A stretch of 5,087 nucleotides of DNA from Deltaproteobacteria bacterium (GTDB lineage: Bacteria; Desulfobacterota; Desulfobacteria; Desulfobacterales; ETH-SRB1): contig JAFDFV010000155.1 of assembly GCA_019309665.1 (NCBI GenBank), forward strand, positions 1-5,087, in the 5' to 3' direction. Positions 1-5,087 of the stretch are shown here, piece by piece (position 1 is the stretch's first letter; every line of letters begins with the position of its first letter). Position numbers and translations under genes: made by a program. A model generated the notes under the pieces. That model was given only the letters and a program-made list of their open reading frames with translations, was not told the origin of the DNA and searched no databases.

Positions 1-905
1 CCCTGAACTTCTTTTGTAATGCGGTCAGCAAGATAAAACAGGGTTTTGTAATCAACTCTCATTGGGGTAGCGGTACGCGCATCAGTACTTTCCCAGCATC
101 TTATTTCAATCTGTCTGCCGAATTCTCTCATGCTGTTTCGCATACCAGTCACTCGATCCTTATGCAAAATAGCCATATTCTGAAATGAGTCCATATCCCC
201 AAAGACCTCTTCCATAATAACGGTCGCGTGCCTGACAAGCTCAACATCCTCAGGCGTAACAGCGCCAATAACTCTTGCAGCAAGCGCAGGCCCTGGAAAA
301 GGTGGTCTGTTAAAAATTACTTCAGGAAGTCCGAGGCCTTCAGCAACTTTTCTTACACCATCTTTACGAAGTTGTAATAACGGCTCAATTATTTTGTATC
401 CGAATGTTTCCTGAGGATCAATGCCCAATTGTTCAAAGACATTATGCTGCCTCTTGATACCTGCAACCGTTTCATCAACATCAGTTAATATAGTCCCCTG
501 AAGAAGATGCTTTGCTCCGCTTTCTTTAACAAGTCTCCCAAAAACTTTTTTGTAAAAGGTCTGGGTAATGGCTTCTCTTTTTTTCTCAGGATCATCTATG
601 TCTTTCAATGCTGCGAAAAATTCCTGTCTTGCATCAATTATTTCTACATTAACGCCCATTTTGCTGAAGATAGAAACTACTTCTTGCGGCTCATCCTTTC
701 TCATCAAACCATTATCTATAAAATAAGTTTTCAGTTTTTTATCCAGAGCCATATGTCCAAGCAGTGTAACAGTTGAAGAATCAACGCCGCCTGACAGGGC
801 ATTAATAGCTGTATCATTCCCCACGGCTTCAGATATATCCGCTGTCTTATCTTTAATAAACTTTTCAACATCCAGTTCATTTGCCGTTATTTCACTGATA
901 GACAC
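1..905 (-). CDS. guaA: GMP synthase ATP-pyrophosphatase (subunit B type), C-terminus cut by window edge
   Basis: The protein is expected to adenylylate XMP with ATP and aminate it to GMP, the last step of de novo guanine nucleotide synthesis in the cytoplasm. The 301 complete codons seen start at GTG (905-903). Residues 38-44 are the ATP-pyrophosphatase P-loop SGGVDSS. GMP-synthase signatures follow: QGTI near 136-139, IKRQHNV at 150-156, IIEPL at 172-176, PFPGPALAARVIG at 202-214 and WESTDARTA at 271-279 in the dimerisation domain. About 20-30 C-terminal residues probably lie beyond position 1. The start is fixed by an ideal AGGAGG 7 bases upstream. No glutamine amidotransferase domain precedes it, unlike the usual fused bacterial GuaA of roughly 510-525 residues, so ammonia or a separate glutaminase would supply nitrogen. 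Databases often label such stand-alone proteins ExsB-like, so the exact substrate is slightly uncertain; the family assignment is firm. Confidence 0.9.
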   Translation of the reverse strand, partial: MSISEITANELDVEKFIKDKTADISEAVGNDTAINALSGGVDSSTVTLLGHMALDKKLKTYFIDNGLMRKDEPQEVVSIFSKMGVNVEIIDARQEFFAALKDIDDPEKKREAITQTFYKKVFGRLVKESGAKHLLQGTILTDVDETVAGIKRQHNVFEQLGIDPQETFGYKIIEPLLQLRKDGVRKVAEGLGLPEVIFNRPPFPGPALAARVIGAVTPEDVELVRHATVIMEEVFGDMDSFQNMAILHKDRVTGMRNSMREFGRQIEIRCWESTDARTATPMRVDYKTLFYLADRITKEVQ

Positions 906-912
906 TGTTTTT

Positions 913-918
913 CCTCCT
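913..918 (-). promoter_or_regulatory. Shine-Dalgarno site of the GMP synthase gene
   Basis: On the minus strand this reads AGGAGG, a perfect anti-16S match, with 7 bases between it and the GTG at 905-903. It decides the GTG start: no ATG in this frame is better placed. Confidence 0.85.
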
Positions 919-948
919 TATTAAATTAGTTAATCTTTTCAAGGGACA

Positions 949-954
949 ATTATA
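949..954 (-). promoter_or_regulatory. Candidate -10 box for the GMP synthase gene
   Basis: The minus strand reads TATAAT, a perfect sigma-70-type -10 hexamer, about 44 bases before the GTG start, which would give a short leader. No good TTGACA-like -35 box lies at 16-18 bases upstream (the best is a poor TGTAAT), so the assignment rests on the -10 match and position alone. If correct, the gene has its own promoter and does not depend on readthrough from the methyltransferase operon upstream. Confidence 0.45.
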
Positions 955-996
955 TAACTATCGAGAGTCTGATTACATGAAAGACTATTTTTTATA

Positions 997-1021
997 CTTC
1001 CGTCAGCGGGAGTCGAACCTA
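997..1021 (-). other. tRNA T-arm-like remnant, candidate attachment-site scar
   Basis: The minus strand carries GGTTCGACTCC (about 1019-1009), the consensus tRNA T-loop and inner T-stem, followed by CGC and then TGACGGA, which would fit a 3' acceptor strand. The outer T-stem pairs imperfectly (4 of 5). There is no matching 5' acceptor TCCGTCA at tRNA distance upstream, no recognisable D-arm or anticodon arm, and no CCA. It is therefore not an intact tRNA. Elements that integrate into the 3' end of tRNA genes leave this kind of 3' fragment at their distal border. The orientation here puts the element on the higher-coordinate side, where the methyltransferase operon lies. A chance match is possible. 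Confidence 0.35.
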
Positions 1022-1055
1022 CTGCATAGCCCATGAATAAAGGGTTTGCTGGGAG

Positions 1056-1077
1056 TCTAATTAACATCTAATCAACG
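1056..1077. repeat. Two tandem 11-bp repeats
   Basis: TCTAATTAACA (1056-1066) is followed directly by TCTAATCAACG (1067-1077), identical at 9 of 11 positions. The 11-bp period is about one DNA helical turn, which would suit paired protein binding on one face of the helix. It adjoins the tRNA-like remnant. A related short direct repeat, GGGAGTC, occurs at 1008-1014 and 1051-1057. The function is unknown, and it could be chance in A+T-rich DNA. Confidence 0.4.
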
Positions 1078-1196
1078 TACTTTAAGTTGTCGTTTATTGT
1101 AGAAAATAAAGATATCTAACCGATATTATAACCTTTTTATGAATTGCATGGGTTCGAGGTATATAGCAGATATCACAAAACGGAGTGACGTCCAGC

Positions 1197-1400
1197 TTAA
1201 CTCAATTCATTTTGGGAATGATATTGGTGCTGTTGTAAACATTTTGGATGATGTCGGAATGATAACGCCTTGAACCTTTTGAGAATCATTTTAATATCAT
1301 TTATCGAAGGAGTAGAGTCTATTTTAACTAAACATTTTAGTTTTCTTTGAGTTAAATTAAAACGAAACATATTTTTTGCTTTCGGATTTGCTAATATCAT
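1197..1400 (-). CDS. Doubtful small ORF at the end of the operon, 67 residues
   Basis: The ORF starts at ATG 1400-1398 and overlaps the stop of the 185-residue gene by four bases (ATGA), a common arrangement in coupled bacterial operons. That is the main reason to list it. The product would be small and basic, rich in Lys, Arg, His and Gln, with no signal peptide, membrane segment or motif I recognise. There is no clear ribosome binding site, so expression would depend on coupling to the upstream gene. Against it, the second half (about 1200-1280) reads as plausible protein in other frames of both strands. This suggests either a decayed, frameshifted gene or coincidence. No function can be proposed. 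Confidence 0.3.
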   Translation of the reverse strand: MILANPKAKNMFRFNLTQRKLKCLVKIDSTPSINDIKMILKRFKALSFRHHPKCLQQHQYHSQNELS

Positions 1401-1954
1401 ATGTTTAAAAGGCGGTTCAGTATCTCTTCTTTTAGCATAACTACCGCAGATTCTATTGCTTCAGACAAGGTTTCGATCGAGCTTAGAATTGTTTGGAGAT
1501 GAACCATATTTAGAGGAATATGAGCACGGGGTATCGGGTTTAATGCTGCTACAATGTGCAAATGAGGTCCTTTTTTGTATATTGCATGTGGTTCATTGTC
1601 AGGCTCATTGGGATCACAATGCAAACACAGAAACTCCCTTTCAGAACGGGTTTCTATATCCAATTGAAATATGCTAAGGTAGGCCCGATTCAAGCACAAT
1701 TGATCATCACTTAATAGATCCCATTTTTCGAAATATGATGCATAAGTTTTAGGAACAAAGGTATTGAATCGCCAGTCTCGATAATTTGTTGTAGCTCTTG
1801 CACCATCGTGGGTTCCGATAATATAACTGTTGTGAACAAACTTAGGCTCCCATGCTGGCCCACTTGAATTTGCTGGAGTGAGTGGTTCCAGCAAAACTCG
1901 GACCTTTTCACCACGTGAAGCTACTTCTTTAAATGTTGCTTGGATCAAGAGCAT
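1397..1954 (-). CDS. Hypothetical protein translationally coupled to the adenine methyltransferase
   Basis: I do not recognise this 185-residue protein. Its ATG (1954-1952) shares one base with the methyltransferase stop (TAATG), implying reinitiation coupling and roughly matched synthesis; no good independent ribosome binding site is visible. It looks soluble and cytoplasmic, with no signal peptide or membrane segment. The middle contains Cys110-Leu-His-Cys113, His123, then GPHLHI with His131 and His133, and His145 and His152. This concentration of Cys and His could bind a metal or form an active site, but that is inference. The last 30 or so residues (about 155-185) look helical and leucine-rich, as in an interaction segment. 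No PD-(D/E)XK, HNH or GIY-YIG motif is evident. By position it could be a restriction effector, a specificity accessory or a regulator of the methyltransferase; the sequence alone does not choose among these. Confidence 0.8.
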   Translation of the reverse strand: MLLIQATFKEVASRGEKVRVLLEPLTPANSSGPAWEPKFVHNSYIIGTHDGARATTNYRDWRFNTFVPKTYASYFEKWDLLSDDQLCLNRAYLSIFQLDIETRSEREFLCLHCDPNEPDNEPHAIYKKGPHLHIVAALNPIPRAHIPLNMVHLQTILSSIETLSEAIESAVVMLKEEILNRLLNI

Positions 1955-4599
1955 TATTCTATAAAACCCAAAGCTTTCCTTTCTTGAAATGAAAGCCCAT
2001 AAGCTTCGAAAATTAATTCATCAAGTTTTTTTTCAAGAGCCATCGCTTCAACCCCAAAAGTAAAAAGCCGATTGTCAACGGTATTTAAAATGCGCCGCAT
2101 TAGAGTTGAGCTAACTTTACTTGGATCAGGAACAGGGGTTTTTTTTAGGGTTTTCACTTCTAGCAACATATATCCGCGACTATATTTGTGGGAATGTGAA
2201 GAAATGTACCAATAACAAATGTCTGAATTTAAAACTGCTAGAAAGAATCGTAATAACTCATGTTCAACATTTTTTTCTTTCGGATATAAGAGCGGGGAAC
2301 GGGAAATAGCGTATTTCCCTGTGGAGTCGAGAGAAAAGCGAGGTACTAATACTAAGTGAGGTGTGACAATTTTCGGACGCATCATGCGTTCTGGCACTCT
2401 GGGACGTGTTGGTTGCCACCAAGGTAGTTGTCCTTTCCTAACTGGGCTTCGATTAGTTAAAATGTCTTTTTTTGATGAAAGATATTCCCAGGTTTTTGGG
2501 TATTTCTCGCTAAGCTCTTTTTCGTCTAATTTCCGATTATTTATATAGGGGTAAAAAAAATAATTATCCGTAGCATCGGGGGTTATAAAGGGTTTCATTT
2601 CCCTGTCACGCAAATAGGAAACAAATAATTCTTCTTCCCCTGCTGGAATATGTTTTTCAGAAAGAATAAAAATTTCATCAGCTCCAGAGATAAATCCTTG
2701 ATGGATATCTAAGAATTTGCCCAGCGTAGGTAACGTATCGAACTTTCTTTTAATTGCTGATTCGGCTGGTGGCAGAATCAGCCAATCATTCCCTTTAAAA
2801 GTGTCCTGTCCAACCTCATAAATGCTATATATATTGGTTTCGACAATTTTTCCTTCTAAAGCATCATGGAGCGCAGGGCCAACCTGATCTTGACATTTAA
2901 TAACTGTTGCTGGAGGGGGAATTTGTTTGCTATCTTGTATTTTTTGAAAAATTAGAAGGATTATATATGATCCACTATCGTCAAAAACACGAATAGCTGA
3001 AAGGTCTGCTATACATCTAATCCAACATGTTTTCGAAATGATTTTACGCATTTTTTCTGCATTATTACTTAACAAAAAACTATGAGGTAAAACGAAAAGC
3101 CCATAACCACCAGGCTTAAGAATTTCTAGGCCTATGCGGAGAAATGCTAAGTACATGTCTATTCTTCCACTTGCGTAACCCTCCATAAAACTGGTAACTC
3201 GCATCCGCATTTCTTCCTTTTGTGTTGTAAGCGAAACGAAAGGGGGATTAGCAATTACAGCATCATAATTATTTTTAATCTCCGGATTATTTATAAAATA
3301 TTCAATGGACTCAACCGAAATCACATTTAATTCTTTAGGTAAAGAATCAATTAAAATTAAGTGCAAAAGGGCAAGGGATAAACGTGTTGCTTGACATGCA
3401 TTTTCATCAACGTCTAAGCCGAATACATTGGAAAAAGAATTTTCTATTAATTCAGTAGTTACTCCATTTTTTGTGGGATCACATATTAATTCTAAAATGG
3501 TACGCAAAAAAATACCTGAGCCGCATGCTGGGTCGGCTACTTTGATACGTTTAAAAACTGCGGGTGGAATGTTTTCTTGGAGGTACCTGGCAAAAAAACG
3601 AGCAACAAATTGAGGGGTATAAATACTGCCATATGCTTTATTCTTTTCCTCTTCTGGAAGGCTCGGAAATAGTGCTAATTGAGGAGATTCATCGGTTCGA
3701 AGGATAGAGACATAATGTTCGTAAATGCGGCTAAGAGCATGTTTTGACATTAAAGAAAAATCATATTTATACGGTGCAAACTTGTTTATATAAAAATCTG
3801 AGAGAAGAGCGAAGACTGTCCCCCTCCCTAAACTATCAAAAACTCTAAGCTGTTCGATGTCTATTAAACGACTTGGTATGTTTTTTCTAATGATCTTGTC
3901 CAGGCTGTTTTTAATGAAATCGGGCAAAGTTAAACCTGAGCGTTCATTTGATTTCCATTTTTCAAGCATTGTTTCAAAAGAATCCGGTTTTTTTAGCTTG
4001 AATTGGATCCGCCTAAAATGATCTTCGATAGCTCTAACAAAGATAATTGCATTAAAGAGGGCAGAAAAGGCTGAGTTTGAAACATTAGAACCTAACTCAG
4101 CAGAAAGGATTCGCTTCCAATCAGAAATTGTACTAATTAATGCTGAATCAAGAGCCCTAAGGTTAGGGTTAGGCTTTTTCCCTGTAACTTGCTCAAAGGC
4201 TTCGCCACGCAATTTACCAACGTCATCGCGTGAAATATGATGAACAAAAAACTTTAAAGGATCAGTACGATTGAAAACATATGTAACCTTATCGAATTCA
4301 ACTTGAATATGCCATTCAACAAGGTTGTTATATGAAATGGAAAGGAGATGATTTTTTTCTGCACGGTCTAAGTCAGAAAAGCGCCTGGAGTTTTTAAAAA
4401 ACGTAATGACAGCAGAATTTTCCAAACCGTGCTCTACAACAAGATGAGCATTTGAAAAATCGCTTAACGAAGGTTCATCTAAGCTATCACTTGGCCGCCA
4501 TCCAAACTCAGAGGCAAAATCATTCAAGAGCCTATAACGATCAGAGTCTATTAGTGGTTTCGAAGTTAATTCTAGAATGATGTTGTATTTTTTTTGCAT
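1954..4599 (-). CDS. N6-adenine DNA methyltransferase, Eco57I/TaqI class, type IIG-like
   Basis: This 881-residue protein should transfer a methyl group from S-adenosylmethionine to adenine N6 in a specific DNA site. Motifs are in gamma-class order: motif X region GSIYTPQFVARFF (324-336), motif I DPACGSG (356-362), acidic motif II GLDVDENA (394-401), catalytic motif IV NPPF (451-454), and LKPGGYGLFVLP (494-505). The C-terminal part resembles TaqI/Eco57I-type target recognition: HQGFISGADEIF (633-644), WWQPTRPR (727-734), PKIVTP (742-747) and FLAVLNSDICYWY (786-798). The length fits bifunctional type IIG enzymes, and M.TaqI is about half as long. However, residues 1-320 show no convincing PD-(D/E)XK nuclease. 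The ATG at 4599-4597 is the first Met, with no strong ribosome binding site and an A8 tract in codons 2-5. It is the first gene of an operon with the 185-residue gene. Confidence 0.92.
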   Translation of the reverse strand: MQKKYNIILELTSKPLIDSDRYRLLNDFASEFGWRPSDSLDEPSLSDFSNAHLVVEHGLENSAVITFFKNSRRFSDLDRAEKNHLLSISYNNLVEWHIQVEFDKVTYVFNRTDPLKFFVHHISRDDVGKLRGEAFEQVTGKKPNPNLRALDSALISTISDWKRILSAELGSNVSNSAFSALFNAIIFVRAIEDHFRRIQFKLKKPDSFETMLEKWKSNERSGLTLPDFIKNSLDKIIRKNIPSRLIDIEQLRVFDSLGRGTVFALLSDFYINKFAPYKYDFSLMSKHALSRIYEHYVSILRTDESPQLALFPSLPEEEKNKAYGSIYTPQFVARFFARYLQENIPPAVFKRIKVADPACGSGIFLRTILELICDPTKNGVTTELIENSFSNVFGLDVDENACQATRLSLALLHLILIDSLPKELNVISVESIEYFINNPEIKNNYDAVIANPPFVSLTTQKEEMRMRVTSFMEGYASGRIDMYLAFLRIGLEILKPGGYGLFVLPHSFLLSNNAEKMRKIISKTCWIRCIADLSAIRVFDDSGSYIILLIFQKIQDSKQIPPPATVIKCQDQVGPALHDALEGKIVETNIYSIYEVGQDTFKGNDWLILPPAESAIKRKFDTLPTLGKFLDIHQGFISGADEIFILSEKHIPAGEEELFVSYLRDREMKPFITPDATDNYFFYPYINNRKLDEKELSEKYPKTWEYLSSKKDILTNRSPVRKGQLPWWQPTRPRVPERMMRPKIVTPHLVLVPRFSLDSTGKYAISRSPLLYPKEKNVEHELLRFFLAVLNSDICYWYISSHSHKYSRGYMLLEVKTLKKTPVPDPSKVSSTLMRRILNTVDNRLFTFGVEAMALEKKLDELIFEAYGLSFQERKALGFIE

Positions 4600-4702
4600 A
4601 ATTCAGGTTTTTCTTATTTAATAGCATTTTAACTGGCGATTAATTGCTAAGAATGGTGTGAAATGGAGAAATTTAAATGTTTTTTTAAATAACTAATTTT
4701 TT

Positions 4703-4731
4703 ATTATTTTAAACTGAAAATTAACAAACAA
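4703..4731 (-). promoter_or_regulatory. Candidate promoter of the methyltransferase operon
   Basis: On the minus strand TTGTTT (4731-4726) and AATAAT (4708-4703) are separated by 17 bases. The -10 matches consensus at 5 of 6 and the -35 at 3 of 6, in very A+T-rich DNA. The leader would be about 100 bases. A competing extended -10 (TGCTATTAA, 4626-4618) lies closer to the ATG but has no -35 partner. Promoter-like matches are common in such A+T-rich sequence, so this is tentative. Confidence 0.3.
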
Positions 4732-4949
4732 AATCCAAAATGGCAACTGTAATTTGGAAGATCGAATTTCTGTAATATGATCTCCAATTAGTTATTGTTC
4801 GATTAATATCCAATATAGTGTGGTTGGTCACAGCACCGCCAAGTTGTGATATCTTGCCAACAGAGCAACTCAAGAATTCAATAGTTTTAATACAGATAGG
4901 GTTTGCATATCACAGATTCTAAAGTGTTTCAATTTTGTTAAGTGATAGC

Positions 4950-4979
4950 AGATATCTGTAACAGAGATATCTTTAACAG
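4950..4979. repeat. Two tandem 15-bp direct repeats overlapping a palindrome
   Basis: AGATATCTGTAACAG (4950-4964) is followed at once by AGATATCTTTAACAG (4965-4979), identical at 14 of 15 positions. The first copy overlaps the perfect 10-bp palindrome CAGATATCTG (4949-4958). Adjacent near-identical units like these suit repeated protein binding, as in integrase or excisionase arm sites, iterons or operators. Which of these applies cannot be told from the sequence. Confidence 0.6.
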
Positions 4980-4986
4980 CAAGGGT

Positions 4987-5087
4987 AAGCTGCCGCCAAC
5001 ATTGCGGAGCAAACAACTTTAGAATAGTACTGACCTTTTTGCAGGGCACGGCCTTTGAAAAAGCGCCGCGCTGTTGGCGGTCAGCTT
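4987..5087. repeat. Inverted repeat of about 100 bp with hairpin-forming arms
   Basis: AAGCTGCCGCCAACA (4987-5001) is complementary to the last 16 bases of the window (5072-5087), differing by one extra base. After a small internal mismatch, pairing partly continues inward (GCGG and GC against GCCGC and GC). Each arm also folds alone: CCGC, 7 bases, GCGG at 4993-5007 and again at 5066-5080. The repeat is G+C-rich against an A+T-rich background. It may be a miniature transposable repeat, an element end or a recombination site. The right arm may extend past the window. Confidence 0.6.

Larger units (their letters stand above)
906..1196. other. Intergenic region between the methyltransferase operon and the GMP synthase gene
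   Basis: This stretch of about 290 bases holds the promoter and ribosome binding site of the GMP synthase gene, the tRNA T-arm-like remnant and short repeats. I see no convincing gene in it and no GC-rich hairpin with a U-tract that would end the operon arriving from the right. Readthrough into the GMP synthase gene is therefore possible. Confidence 0.6.
4600..5087. other. Gene-free region upstream of the methyltransferase operon
   Basis: No ORF here is convincing on either strand. The first 150 bases are very A+T-rich and hold the candidate operon promoter. From about 4840 the sequence is populated by short repeats: TGTGATAT (4845-4852) with its inverse ATATCACA (4907-4914), a 15-bp tandem repeat (4950-4979), and a G+C-rich inverted repeat running to the window end. 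The composition changes clearly towards 4980-5087, suggesting a junction between DNA of different origin. Confidence 0.6.

Noticed and set aside
507..776. 89-codon plus-strand ORF
   Set aside because: It lies antisense inside the GMP synthase gene, which has a full set of family motifs and a perfect ribosome binding site. The plus-strand product is an antisense shadow.
997..1080. Intact tRNA gene
   Set aside because: Only the T-arm and a possible 3' acceptor are present. No complementary 5' acceptor, D-arm or anticodon arm is found at the right distance.
1456..1914. 73-codon plus-strand ORF (1456-1677) and 67-codon minus-strand ORF (1711-1914)
   Set aside because: Both lie within the 185-residue gene in other frames, with no ribosome binding site and no recognisable motif.
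2121..3613. Three plus-strand ORFs of 61-62 codons
   Set aside because: They are antisense to the methyltransferase coding sequence, whose motifs are intact throughout.
4150..4175. Telomere-like CCCTAA/GGTTAGGG runs
   Set aside because: They encode the KKPNPNLRAL stretch of the methyltransferase in frame. There are only about two degenerate units and no array.
3640..4599. PD-(D/E)XK nuclease in the methyltransferase N-terminus
   Set aside because: Candidate acidic residues near 41-58 are not followed by an E-x-K in a hydrophobic strand, so I could not support it by eye.
4987..5087. Integron attC site
   Set aside because: The size and fold are similar, but the right core reads GTTGGCG and the left CGCCAAC, which break the GTTRRRY/RYYYAAC consensus. 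No integrase or cassette array is visible.
1..5087. CRISPR array
   Set aside because: No regularly spaced 25-40 bp repeats occur. The only tandem repeats are 11 and 15 bp with no spacers.

Overview
The window reads as bacterial DNA of low to moderate G+C. It has a housekeeping gene at the left, an apparent horizontally acquired DNA-methyltransferase module in the middle, and a repeat-rich, gene-free tail at the right. All genes supported here are on the minus strand. The housekeeping protein is a stand-alone GMP-synthase-type ATP pyrophosphatase with a perfect AGGAGG ribosome binding site and a GTG start. From memory this form is common in Desulfobacterota-like bacteria and, as GuaA subunit B, in archaea. 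A desulfobacterial-type host is therefore a reasonable guess, but the window does not prove it.

Positions 1-905 (minus) hold the gene for the ATP-pyrophosphatase and dimerisation part of GMP synthase, cut by the left window edge. Its Shine-Dalgarno and a TATAAT -10 box lie just upstream. Next, at about 995-1080, is a tRNA T-arm-like fragment with no matching 5' acceptor, followed by short direct repeats. This looks like the scar that an integrating element leaves at the 3' end of a tRNA gene, with the element extending to higher coordinates.

Positions 1197-4599 (minus) form a compact operon. Its first gene encodes an 881-residue Eco57I/TaqI-class N6-adenine DNA methyltransferase with a C-terminal target-recognition region and a long N-terminal extension. 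The second gene encodes a 185-residue protein I do not recognise; it starts inside the methyltransferase stop codon (TAATG, 1-base overlap). A doubtful 67-residue third ORF overlaps the second by ATGA. The tight coupling suggests the first two proteins act together. No PD-(D/E)XK, HNH or GIY-YIG nuclease motif is visible in either, so the effector of this putative restriction or defence module is unidentified.

Positions 4600-5087 contain no convincing gene. They hold a plausible promoter for the operon, a 15-bp tandem repeat with a 10-bp palindrome, several GATATC/TGTGATAT motifs also found at the other flank of the operon, and, at the very end, a G+C-rich inverted repeat of about 100 bp whose arms each contain a small hairpin. 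Together the two flanks look like the borders of a mobile or genomic-island segment carrying the methyltransferase operon.
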